DNA from: Sphingomonas sanxanigenens DSM 19645 = NX02
GTDB lineage: Bacteria; Pseudomonadota; Alphaproteobacteria; Sphingomonadales; Sphingomonadaceae
DNA: 64,000 bases
Assembly: GCF_000512205.2 (NCBI RefSeq)
Contig: NZ_CP006644.1
Location: forward strand, 5,539,501-5,603,500
Direction of reading: 5' to 3'
Shown: positions 55,666-63,685 of the stretch, piece by piece
Position numbering within the stretch: position 1 is the stretch's first letter
How the letters are laid out: each line of letters opens with the position of its first letter
Translations under genes and position numbers: made by a program
Notes under the pieces: model-generated
Database searches by the model: none
What the model saw: only the letters and a program-made list of their open reading frames with translations
Told to the model about the DNA's origin: nothing

Positions 55666-56247
55666 ATGAAGACTGCCACCGACGCGAAGACCCCGGATCG
55701 GGACTGGCTCAAGACCTACTATTATCTGCGCTTCGCGGTCTCCGCGATCTGGGTCGCGCTCGCCTTCACGGTCGCGAAGACCATGCCGTCGCTGGCCGCG
55801 GTGATGCTCGTCGCCTATCCTGCCTGGGACGCGCTGGCGAACTATCTGGACGCCAGCCGGAGCGGCGGTCTGACGCGCAACAAGACCCAGATGCTGAACT
55901 TCGTCGTCAGCGTCGTGACCGCCATCGCCGTCACAGCGATCCTGCCGCACGGGATGCATGCGGTCCTCCAGATCTTCGGCGTGTGGGCGGTCCTTTCGGG
56001 CCTGTTCCAGCTCCTCACCGGCGTGCGCCGCTGGACGTCCTATGGCGCGCAGTGGGCCATGATCCTGAGCGGCGCCCAGTCGGGGCTCGCCGGGGCGCAT
56101 ATGCTCAGCAAGGCCGCCGGCACGGCGCCGGTCGGCATCGCCGACATCGCGCCCTACGCCGCCTTCGGCGCCTTCTACTTCCTCATCTCGGCAGTCTCGC
56201 TGACCATCAGCGGCGTGCGCGGGCGCGCGAAGGCCGTTGCGGCCTGA
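55666..56247 (+). CDS. DUF308/HdeD-like membrane protein
   Basis: A 193-residue protein with about six hydrophobic helices (FAVSAIWVALAFTVA, AAVMLVAYPAWDALANYL, LNFVVSVVTAIAVTAIL, VWAVLSGLFQLLTG). Fits the DUF308 pattern. ATG 55666 (MKTATDAKTPDRDW) after GAAAGGA. Lies between the sigma/anti-sigma pair and ohr, probably a regulon member. Function unknown. Confidence 0.75.
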   Translation: MKTATDAKTPDRDWLKTYYYLRFAVSAIWVALAFTVAKTMPSLAAVMLVAYPAWDALANYLDASRSGGLTRNKTQMLNFVVSVVTAIAVTAILPHGMHAVLQIFGVWAVLSGLFQLLTGVRRWTSYGAQWAMILSGAQSGLAGAHMLSKAAGTAPVGIADIAPYAAFGAFYFLISAVSLTISGVRGRAKAVAA

Positions 56248-56309
56248 CGCGCGTCCTCACCCCTCCGGCACAGGACCCGCCTGGCGCCGGCGCTTAAAAG
56301 GATTGAACC

Positions 56310-56735
56310 ATGTCCATCGACGTCAAATACCGCACCGCCGCCACCGCAAACGGGGGCCGTGACGGCCGCACCCGCACCGAGGACGGGACGCTCGACCTCC
56401 AGCTGTCCACGCCGAAGGAGCTCGGCGGCCCCGGCGGCGAAGGGACCAACCCGGAACAGCTGTTCGCATCCGGTTACGCAGCGTGCTTCCTCGGCGCCCT
56501 GAAGTTCGCCGCGCATCAGCTCGAGCTCCAGGTGCCGACGGGTGCGGCGGTGACGGCGACGGTGGGGATCGGCACCCGCCGCGAAGGCGGCTTCGGTCTG
56601 GATGTCGAGCTTGCCGTGGCGCTGCCGGGCGTGGAACCCGACGACGCCCGGCGTCTGGTGGAGGCGGCTCACCAGACCTGCCCCTACTCCCACGCCACGC
56701 GAGGCAATCTCGACGTGCGCCTCAGCGTCGTCTGA
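56310..56735 (+). CDS. ohr: Organic hydroperoxide resistance protein (Ohr/OsmC family)
   Basis: A 141-residue thiol peroxidase. Both active cysteines are present: GYAACFLGAL and HQTCPYSHATRGN. Length and the GGPGGEGTNPEQLFASGYAAC region are typical of Ohr rather than OsmC. Reduces organic peroxides; no OhrR regulator is adjacent, so control by the upstream ECF sigma factor is plausible. Confidence 0.93.
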   Translation: MSIDVKYRTAATANGGRDGRTRTEDGTLDLQLSTPKELGGPGGEGTNPEQLFASGYAACFLGALKFAAHQLELQVPTGAAVTATVGIGTRREGGFGLDVELAVALPGVEPDDARRLVEAAHQTCPYSHATRGNLDVRLSVV

Positions 56736-56820
56736 CCTTGACGGGCCTGCCAAAGTGCAGGCCCGTTTCCTTTGCGGGCGACGTTTCGCGCGATAGCCCA
56801 CATCACGAGGTAGCCTCAGC

Positions 56821-56979
56821 ATGCGCAGCTTCGACGCGATCATCATCGGCGCCGGCCGGCTGAACCATGCCGGCTCGTCGGTCGAGCGGTTGCGCTGGGC
56901 AGTGTCCATCCATACCATCGTATCGGAACTGATCCCGACATTGCTGCTCGATCTTCAGCCCCGGAAAGGAGAGGCATGA
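56821..56979 (+). pseudogene. In-frame deletion scar of an FAD-dependent disulfide oxidoreductase
   Basis: A 52-codon frame. Its first 12 residues (MRSFDAIIIGAG) are the FAD-binding N-terminus of mercuric-reductase-like flavoproteins. Its last ~30 (WAVSIHTIVSELIPTLLLDLQP) match the C-terminal dimerisation tail of the same family, which normally lies about 400 residues further on. The middle is missing, in frame. The stop overlaps the racemase start (ATGA), so the original gene was co-translated with it. Confidence 0.7.
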
Positions 56980-57710
56980 TGCGCATGATCGGACTCATCG
57001 GGGGGATGAGCTGGGCGAGTTCGGCAGAATATTATCGCCTCCTCAACGAAGGCGTTCGCGCGCGCCTCGGCGGGACCGCTTCGGCCCGTTGCCTGCTGTG
57101 GTCGTTCGACTTCGCGGACATCGAGGCATTGCAACATGCCGGCGACTGGAGCCGCCTCACCGAGCGGATGGTGGACGCCGCGCGGCGGTTGGAGGCGGCC
57201 GGAGCGGACCTGCTTCTTATCTGCACAAATACCATGCATCGAATGGCGCACGACGTGCAAAGCGCGATCGGTATCCCGCTGATCCACATCGCCGATCCCA
57301 CCGCGGAGCGGATCGTGGCCGCGGGTTTGCGAAAGGTGGGGCTGCTCGGCACGGCGTTCACGATGGAGCAGGACTTCTACAAGGGGCGGCTGGCCGAACG
57401 CTACGGTCTGGAGGTGATCGTTCCAGACGAGGGAGACCGCGCGACCGTGCACCGGATCATCTATGACGAACTGGTCGCGGGGCGCATCGAGCCCTCGTCC
57501 CGCGAGGCCTACCGGGCGGTGATCGCGCGTCTCGTCGGTGCCGGCGCCCAGGCGGTGATCCTCGGCTGCACCGAGATCATGCTGCTCGTCGGGCCGGAAG
57601 ACAGCCCGGTCCCGATCTTTGACACCACGGCGATCCATGCGGCAGCGGCGCTCGATCAAGCGCTGGCGACCGTCCAAGACATCGATGAAGCGCGGCGGAC
57701 GGCAGAGTGA
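56976..57710 (+). CDS. Aspartate/glutamate racemase family protein
   Basis: A 244-residue cofactor-free racemase: IGLIGGMSWASSAEYY at the N-terminus, catalytic Cys in CTNTMHRM and second Cys in ILGCTEIMLL. GGAAAGGAGAGG precedes ATG 56976. Interconverts L- and D-aspartate or a related acid. Placed directly after the flavoprotein scar. Confidence 0.92.
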   Translation: MMRMIGLIGGMSWASSAEYYRLLNEGVRARLGGTASARCLLWSFDFADIEALQHAGDWSRLTERMVDAARRLEAAGADLLLICTNTMHRMAHDVQSAIGIPLIHIADPTAERIVAAGLRKVGLLGTAFTMEQDFYKGRLAERYGLEVIVPDEGDRATVHRIIYDELVAGRIEPSSREAYRAVIARLVGAGAQAVILGCTEIMLLVGPEDSPVPIFDTTAIHAAAALDQALATVQDIDEARRTAE

Positions 57711-57889
57711 GCCGCGAACCATCGGTCGACATTGAGCTGCGCCGCAGGGCGTCGTCGAAGGCGATCCGCCTTGCCCCGGCCTCGGGATCGGCGCCGCTCC
57801 TCGCAAAGTCGGCGGCAGCGCCCGCGCGAGCGCGCCAGCACTGATCCTGGAGCTTCTCCGGGAACCTTGAGCCATTCCCGGGCCGCACA

Positions 57890-58750
57890 TCATGCAGCCG
57901 CGTTCACGAGATGGTCCGATACCGTCGAGATGAACGCGCGAAGACGCTTGAGACGCCGCAGGTCCCGGTGATATCCCATCCAAATGTCTCGCGCTGGCGG
58001 CTGCGTCGGCAGGTCCAGTCTGCGGATACCCGGTATCTGGTTGCCGACGACGCGGGGCAGGACGGCGATGCCGACGCCTTGCCTGCACATGCGCCCCTGG
58101 ACGTTGCGGTTGTTCGATCGCAGGACCGGTCTCGCATTGGGGAAACTCTCGGTGAGCCACGCGATGTCAGGGAAATGGCCCGTGGACGTGTCATGGGTGA
58201 TCAGCCGGAACCCGGTCCCGTCACCAAAGGTGGGATCAGCCGCATCCTCGGCGATGTACACGCCATATTCGAGCCTGAAGAGCCGCCGCTGAACGACATC
58301 GGCAGTATCGAACGGAACGATACGAAAGGCGACGTCCGCCTCCCGTTGGGCAAGGCTGAATTGGCGTGTGCCGGTCAGGATCTCGACATCGACATTGGGG
58401 TAGGCTTTCGAGAAATCCGCCAGGATAGGAGGGAGGACATAGGCCCCGAACCAGTCCGCCGAAGAAATCCGCAGACTGCCCTTGAGATCCTGCTCCTGCC
58501 CCGCAAGTCGGCGCTCCATGGCCAGCGCGCCTTCTTCCATTTGCTCGGCCAGCGCGATGATACCGCGGCCCTCATCGGTCAGAACAAGACCGTCCGCCGT
58601 GCGCTGAAAGAGCGTGTGACCGATCGCCTGCTCAAGCGCGCGAAGGCGCCTGCCGACGGTCGGATGGCTTGTCTGAAGAGACCGCGCGGCACCGCCGAGC
58701 GTGCCGGATCGCGCGACAGCGAGAAAGATCCTGACGTCACTCCATTCCAT
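57890..58750 (-). CDS. LysR-family transcriptional regulator
   Basis: A 286-residue regulator: MEWSDVRIFLAVARSGTLGGAARSL, HPTVGRRLRALEQAIG. Start ATG 58750 is preferred; the frame from 58792 runs through the operator-like repeat. Divergent from an SDR-hydrolase-VOC operon that is its likely target. The 57711-57889 gap before its 3' end shows no gene. Confidence 0.9.
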   Translation of the reverse strand: MEWSDVRIFLAVARSGTLGGAARSLQTSHPTVGRRLRALEQAIGHTLFQRTADGLVLTDEGRGIIALAEQMEEGALAMERRLAGQEQDLKGSLRISSADWFGAYVLPPILADFSKAYPNVDVEILTGTRQFSLAQREADVAFRIVPFDTADVVQRRLFRLEYGVYIAEDAADPTFGDGTGFRLITHDTSTGHFPDIAWLTESFPNARPVLRSNNRNVQGRMCRQGVGIAVLPRVVGNQIPGIRRLDLPTQPPARDIWMGYHRDLRRLKRLRAFISTVSDHLVNAAA

Positions 58751-58769
58751 CGCGACCACCCACACAGAA

Positions 58770-58806
58770 ATGAACGCAGAGAGTACGTTCATGTCAGTTC
58801 AAGAAC
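58770..58806. promoter_or_regulatory. Operator-like inverted repeats between LysR and SDR genes
   Basis: ATGAACG (58770-58776) and CGTTCAT (58786-58792) form a perfect 7-bp inverted repeat with a 9-base spacer, followed by GTTCAAGAAC (58797-58806), a second small palindrome. Position between divergent genes fits LysR binding sites. Confidence 0.5.
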
Positions 58807-58852
58807 AAATCCAAACGCCTAGATTCCCTCCATCACCTGGAGGTGCATGGGA

Positions 58853-59677
58853 ATGAAAACTTGGCTCATCACAGGCTGCTCGAGCGGCTTCGGCCAGCGG
58901 CTCGCGCTCGCCGCAGCCCAGCGTGGCGATCGGGTCGTCGCGACGGCGCGCAATGTCAGGACGATCGAGGAAATGGCCGCGCCTTTCGGCGGCCGCATGA
59001 TCGCCTTGCCACTCGACGTGACCGATGCGGCGGCAGTCACGGCGACGATCGCAAAGGCGGTCAAGACCTTTGGCGGGTTTGACGTGCTCGTGAACAATGC
59101 CGGCTACGCACTGTTCGGCGCGATCGAGGAAGGCACGCCGGAGGAATATCGGGCGATGTTCGAGGTGAACGTCTTCGGTCTGATCGAGACGACCAGAGCC
59201 GCGCTACCCGTCCTGCGACGTTCGGGAGGCACGATCGTCAACATGTCGTCCGGTGCCGGCATCGAGGGCCGTGGCGGCGGAGGCTATTACCACGCCGCCA
59301 AGTTTGCCGTGGAAGGGATATCCGAAGCGCTCGCCGGCGAGCTGGAGGCGTTCGGCATTCGCGTGCTGATCGTCGAACCCGGGCCGTTTCGCACCGATTT
59401 CCTTGGCCGTTCGATCACGATGGCAGCCAACGAGATGCCGGAATACGCTGCGAGCTCGCGCAAGCATTATCGTGAAACCAACGACGGCAATCAGGCGGGC
59501 GATCCCGACAAGGCGGTCGCGGTGATCCTGCGGGCGGTCGATGCCGATGACGCCCCGCTTCATCTGCCGCTCGGCCCGGCCGCGCATGCGATCGCCGAAC
59601 GAAAGCTGGCTTCCTTCCGCAGCGATATCGACGCCTGGCGCGACATCACGATCGCCACCGATTTCGACCGGCCCTGA
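58853..59677 (+). CDS. Short-chain dehydrogenase
   Basis: A 274-residue SDR: ITGCSSGFGQRLALAAAQRG, NNAGYALFGAIEE, Ser in VNMSSGAG, Tyr/Lys in YYHAAKFAVEGISEALA. ATG 58853 is nine bases from GGAGG (58839-58843); ATG 58847 is too close. First gene of an operon with an alpha/beta hydrolase and a VOC protein. Confidence 0.92.
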   Translation: MKTWLITGCSSGFGQRLALAAAQRGDRVVATARNVRTIEEMAAPFGGRMIALPLDVTDAAAVTATIAKAVKTFGGFDVLVNNAGYALFGAIEEGTPEEYRAMFEVNVFGLIETTRAALPVLRRSGGTIVNMSSGAGIEGRGGGGYYHAAKFAVEGISEALAGELEAFGIRVLIVEPGPFRTDFLGRSITMAANEMPEYAASSRKHYRETNDGNQAGDPDKAVAVILRAVDADDAPLHLPLGPAAHAIAERKLASFRSDIDAWRDITIATDFDRP

Positions 59678-59727
59678 GCGCTGGCCGCGATCCCTGTTTG
59701 AACGTCAACATCGACTGGAAAGCGATC

Positions 59728-60576
59728 ATGATCGCAGCCTTGAAGGGGTTTACCCAGCAGCTGGTGCCGGTGAATGGCATCAAGATCAACGCTGTCACCG
59801 GAGGCTCAGGCCCGCCGATCCTTCTGCTACACGGCTGGCCGGAAACATGGTGGGAATGGCACAAGGTGATGCCGCTGCTCGCCGAGCGTTTCAGCGTGGT
59901 GGCCGTCGACCTGCGCGGCGCGGGCTTTTCCGACTGTCCGCAGGGCGGCTATGACAAGGCGACGATGGCGCGCGACGCGCATGAAGTGATGGTTGCCCTT
60001 GGGCATGAACGCTACGCCGTGTGCGGACACGACATCGGCGGGATGGTCGCCTTGCCGCAGGCCGCCATCTATCGGGAGGCTGTTACGCATCTCGCCGTCC
60101 TCGACGTTCCGCTTCCCGGCTGGACCGGATGGGAGGCGACGACCGCAAGGCTCTGGCACTTCGGCTTCCATCTGAACCGGGACCTGCCCGAGCGCCTGAT
60201 CCATGGCCGTGAATATGACTATGTTTCGACCTTCATGGCAGAGCGGTTCCACGATCACAGCAGCTTCAATCCGGCGAACATCGAGATCTACGCCAAGGCG
60301 ATGGCGCTTCCTGGCCGCACGCGTGGCGGCATGGAATGGTATCGCACCCTCGCCGCCGACCATGCGGCCGCGCTCGAATACAAGAAACAGCCTCTCGAGA
60401 TACCCGTGCTTGGCCTGGGTGGGGATCAGCGCTTCGGTGCGCAGATGGTGCCGATGCTCGAGGAGTTCGTCACCAATGTGACGGGCGGCTCGATCGCGCG
60501 GTGCAGCCACTATGTCGCGGACGAACGGCCCGATGAAGTCGCGGCTGCGCTGATCGATTTTATCAAGGCCCATTGA
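59728..60576 (+). CDS. Alpha/beta hydrolase (epoxide hydrolase/haloacetate dehalogenase-like)
   Basis: A 282-residue hydrolase. Oxyanion-hole motif HGWPETWWEW; nucleophile elbow CGHDIGGMVA with Asp102 as nucleophile, which separates it from serine esterases; C-terminal His in CSHYVADERP. ATG 59728 with GGAAAG at 59717-59722; a TTG at 59698 is the alternative. Substrate class: epoxides or halogenated acids (inference). Confidence 0.9.
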   Translation: MIAALKGFTQQLVPVNGIKINAVTGGSGPPILLLHGWPETWWEWHKVMPLLAERFSVVAVDLRGAGFSDCPQGGYDKATMARDAHEVMVALGHERYAVCGHDIGGMVALPQAAIYREAVTHLAVLDVPLPGWTGWEATTARLWHFGFHLNRDLPERLIHGREYDYVSTFMAERFHDHSSFNPANIEIYAKAMALPGRTRGGMEWYRTLAADHAAALEYKKQPLEIPVLGLGGDQRFGAQMVPMLEEFVTNVTGGSIARCSHYVADERPDEVAAALIDFIKAH

Positions 60577-60640
60577 AGCTCGGCGCCCGCGCCGTCGCGG
60601 GCCGGGCGATGGATCGCATAAACGGCAAAGGAAGACTGTC

Positions 60641-61171
60641 ATGACCGCACCCGTCATTCGCGGCGTCAACCATATCGGCATCACGGTGCCCGACATCGAA
60701 GCGGCAAAATCGTTCCTGGTGGAGGCTTTCGGCGGTCAGGTGATCTATCAGTCCTTTGGACCGCACGATCCGCCGCGGCAGGGGCCCGAATTCGAGCGGG
60801 CGGTCGGCGCTTTCCCCGGAACCGTCGTTCGCGCGCAGGCGATGGTCAAGATCGGAACCGGACCCGATATCGAGCTCTTCGAGATGCACGGTCCCGAGCA
60901 GGCCGAGCCAATCCGGGCGAGCGACTTCGGCATCACGCACTTCGCTCTCTACACCGACGACATAGACGCATCGGTCGAGCGCTTCGCAGAGGCAGGGGGC
61001 ACCCCACTCACGCCGCCGCGCGCCATTCCCTACGAGACCGAGAAAGGTCCTGGAAACAAGGTCTGCTACTGTCGCATGCCCTGGGGCACGACGATGGAAT
61101 TCATCACAACGCCTGACCGCATGGCCTATCACGACCAGACGGACCTGCGCAGGTGGCAGGACGATTATTGA
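60641..61171 (+). CDS. VOC-superfamily protein (glyoxalase/dioxygenase-like)
   Basis: A 176-residue protein with one paired VOC fold: GVNHIGITVPDIEAAKSFL, IELFEMHGP, ITHFALYTDDIDASVERF, MPWGTTMEFITTP. Metal ligands probable at His (NHIGI), Glu (ELFEM), His (THFAL) and Glu (TMEF). GGAAG precedes ATG 60641. Third gene of the LysR-controlled operon. Confidence 0.9.
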   Translation: MTAPVIRGVNHIGITVPDIEAAKSFLVEAFGGQVIYQSFGPHDPPRQGPEFERAVGAFPGTVVRAQAMVKIGTGPDIELFEMHGPEQAEPIRASDFGITHFALYTDDIDASVERFAEAGGTPLTPPRAIPYETEKGPGNKVCYCRMPWGTTMEFITTPDRMAYHDQTDLRRWQDDY

Positions 61172-61382
61172 GCAGGGCGCGCAAAAGGACCCGCTCGAAC
61201 CAAGCGGCGGCGACGCTGGCGCTGTCGGAAGGTTGACGCGTGCGCAGCCGCGACGGCCGTCACGACGCATCACCGCGCCGGCGGTCAGCCCAGCCGGGTG
61301 GGCTTGCCTTTCGTCACCGCATTCTCATGCCGCTATGCGCTGCGAGCGGCGACGTTCGTACGACTTCAGGTGCGTATGGCGT

Positions 61383-61484
61383 CATCAGGATGCGGATGCG
61401 CTGGAGGCGCTCTCCGGCGATGCCGCGGCCGGCATCACCGATCTCCGGATGGTGGTCACCGCGGTCATTCGCGCTCCCTCTCCA
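61383..61484 (+). pseudogene. AraC N-terminal domain fragment
   Basis: A short reading (DADALEALSGDAAAGITDLRMVV) resembles part of the AraC regulator at 49075 (RALEALSGDAAVGL and following), at protein and DNA level. No start or HTH remains, and its end runs into the PaiB-like gene on the other strand. The rest of 61172-61464 holds no gene. Confidence 0.4.
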
Positions 61485-62103
61485 GCCGCGCCATCAGCGC
61501 GGCCATCGGCGATGCCCGGTCGTCGGCCTGCAAGCTCGCGATCACGCCCGCGCGGTTGGCGGCGGGGTGGTTCTGACTCGCTTTCCACTTGCCCTCGATG
61601 CGGTCGACGACGATCTCGACGCCGGCAATGCCCTTCAACTGCCCCTCGATATAGGCTGCGGGCGCATCGTCCACCGACCAGGGCTGCGGTTGATCCCGTT
61701 CCTGCTGCGCGGTGAGGTTGTCGATCTGGCGGCGGAGCCAGCCCTGATCCTCGATCACGCGCGGACGGCCCCATGCCTGCACCATAACATAGTTCCAGGT
61801 CGGCACGACCCGGCCATGCTCCTGTTTTGCCGGATACCAGCCCGGGGAGACATAGGCGTCTGGCCCGCGGAAGATCAGCAGCGCCTCGGCCCCGGCCCGC
61901 AGATCGGCAAGCTGCGGATTGGCTCGGGCGAGGTGCGATTGCAGCAGGATGCGGCCGTCATCGTCGGTCGCCAGCAGGAAGGGCAGCAGATTGGCGCTGA
62001 GCCCCTGCGCGCCGTGCGTCACCAGGGTTGCGAGCGGATAGGCGCGGATCGCGGCCTGGAGGTGATCGGAGCGGTCTTCGCGAAAGGCGGGCGGTCTGTA
62101 CAT
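61465..62103 (-). CDS. PaiB-like FMN-binding negative regulator family protein
   Basis: A 212-residue protein of the FMN-binding split-barrel PaiB family: MYRPPAFREDRSDHLQAAI, PLATLVTHG, SANLLPFLL, VPTWNYVMVQAWGRP and IEGKWKASQNHPAANR. PaiB affects sporulation in Bacillus; in proteobacteria the role is unclear. Monocistronic, 37 bp after the ABC transporter gene. Confidence 0.9.
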   Translation of the reverse strand: MYRPPAFREDRSDHLQAAIRAYPLATLVTHGAQGLSANLLPFLLATDDDGRILLQSHLARANPQLADLRAGAEALLIFRGPDAYVSPGWYPAKQEHGRVVPTWNYVMVQAWGRPRVIEDQGWLRRQIDNLTAQQERDQPQPWSVDDAPAAYIEGQLKGIAGVEIVVDRIEGKWKASQNHPAANRAGVIASLQADDRASPMAALMARLERERE

Positions 62104-62140
62104 CGTCGATCCATGGCGGTGCGCCCGTAATATAGCCGCG

Positions 62141-63685
62141 TCAGCCGCTCGCCGCGACCAGCCGCTGCGTCGCCGGATGTTCGGGGGCGGTTACAACGCG
62201 CTCGGTTTCGCCCTGCTCGACGATGCGGCCCGCCTCCATCACCGCGATGCGGTGGCACAGCCGGCGCGCGACGGCGAGGTCGTGGGTGATGAACAGGATA
62301 GCGAGGTCGCGCTCGCGCTGCAGCCGTTCGAGCAGGTCGAGGACATGGCCGGCGACGAGCACATCGAGCGCCGAGGTCGCCTCGTCGAGCAGCAGCAGTT
62401 CGGGATCGCAGGCCAGTGCGCGGGCGATGGCGACGCGCTGCGCCTGTCCGCCGGAAAGCTCGGCGGGCTTGCGGTCGGCGAAGGCGGCCGGCAGCTCGAC
62501 CTCGTCCAGCACCGATTTCACCCGGCCCGCACGGCCCCATGCGCCGAGATCGGGGCGCAGATGCTTCAGCGGCTCGGCGACGATCTCCGACACGCGCCAG
62601 TGCGGATCGAGGCTGGCGAGCGGATCCTGGAAGACGGGCTGGAGCAGCCGACGATGCACGGGCGTCATGCGCTTGCGATCCGGCAGCGGCTCGCCACGCC
62701 AGCGCACCGTGCCGCCCGCCATCGGCCCGATCCGGCCGATCGCGCGCGCGAGCGAGGATTTGCCCGACCCCGATCCGCCGACCAGGGCCACCGCCTCACC
62801 CTCGCCGATCGCCAGCGACGCATCGATCACCGCGGGCACCGCGCGCGGCCGCCAGCCTTCGCCGCGGTGCGAGACCGAGACATGCTCCGCCTCGATCAGG
62901 CAGGGACCGACCTCGGGCAGGTCGGGCGGGGGCATGTCGAGCCGCGGGACGGCCGCGACCAGCCGCGCGGTATAGTCTTCCGAGGGCGCGGCGATCAGCC
63001 GCGCGGCCGGGCCCGCTTCCACCATCCGCCCCTCGCGCAGCACCACCGCGCGGTCGGCATGGCCGGCCACGCTCGCCAGATCATGGCTGACGAGCAGCAT
63101 CGCCATGCCCCGTTCGCGCTGCAGCCGGTCGAGCAGCGCCATCACTTCATGCCGCAGCACGGCGTCGAGCGCGCTGGTCGGCTCGTCCGCGACGAGCAGG
63201 GATGGGCCGTGCGCCACCGCCATCGCGATCGCCACGCGCTGGCGCTGGCCGCCGGAAAGCTGGTGCGGATAGCGGCGCAGCAAATGGGCGCCCAGGTCGA
63301 CGCGGTCGAGCATCGCCGCCAGCGCGTTGCGGTCGGGGCGGGGCGCGCCCGCCTGCATCGCCGCCTCGGTCAGCAGCTGCGCGACGCGGAGGTGCGGGGT
63401 GAGCGCGGTCGCGGGCTGCTGGAAGACGAAGCCCGCGTGGCGCGCGCGCAGCGGCCGGATTTCGGCGTCGCTGCGCCCGACCAGTTCGGTGCCGCACAGC
63501 CGCGCGGACCCGCTCGGCGTGCCGGCGGAAAGGCCGAACGGGGTCAGGCAGCTCAAGGTCTTGCCGGATCCCGAGCCGCCGACGAGCGCGACGCACTCGC
63601 CCGCCTCGATCGCGAGGCTGACGCCCTCGACGAGCCTTCGCCCGGCGACGGCGACCTCCAGCCCGTCCAGCGCATAAACGGTCAT
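62141..63685 (-). CDS. Dual ABC ATPase of an oligopeptide-type transporter
   Basis: A 514-residue protein with two complete nucleotide-binding domains, like YejF or GsiA (fused DppD-DppF). Walker A: GGSGSGKTLSCL and GGSGSGKSSLAR. Signatures: LSGGQRQRVAIA and LSGGQAQRVAIA. Walker B: LLVADEPTSALDA and LLLDEATSALDV. Overlaps the permease gene by four bases. Powers import of peptides or similar solutes. Confidence 0.93.
   Translation of the reverse strand: MTVYALDGLEVAVAGRRLVEGVSLAIEAGECVALVGGSGSGKTLSCLTPFGLSAGTPSGSARLCGTELVGRSDAEIRPLRARHAGFVFQQPATALTPHLRVAQLLTEAAMQAGAPRPDRNALAAMLDRVDLGAHLLRRYPHQLSGGQRQRVAIAMAVAHGPSLLVADEPTSALDAVLRHEVMALLDRLQRERGMAMLLVSHDLASVAGHADRAVVLREGRMVEAGPAARLIAAPSEDYTARLVAAVPRLDMPPPDLPEVGPCLIEAEHVSVSHRGEGWRPRAVPAVIDASLAIGEGEAVALVGGSGSGKSSLARAIGRIGPMAGGTVRWRGEPLPDRKRMTPVHRRLLQPVFQDPLASLDPHWRVSEIVAEPLKHLRPDLGAWGRAGRVKSVLDEVELPAAFADRKPAELSGGQAQRVAIARALACDPELLLLDEATSALDVLVAGHVLDLLERLQRERDLAILFITHDLAVARRLCHRIAVMEAGRIVEQGETERVVTAPEHPATQRLVAASG

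Noticed and set aside
57577-57888. A 103-codon minus-strand frame between the racemase and LysR genes
   Set aside because: Half of it overlaps the racemase gene; the unique part shows no family pattern I can name.
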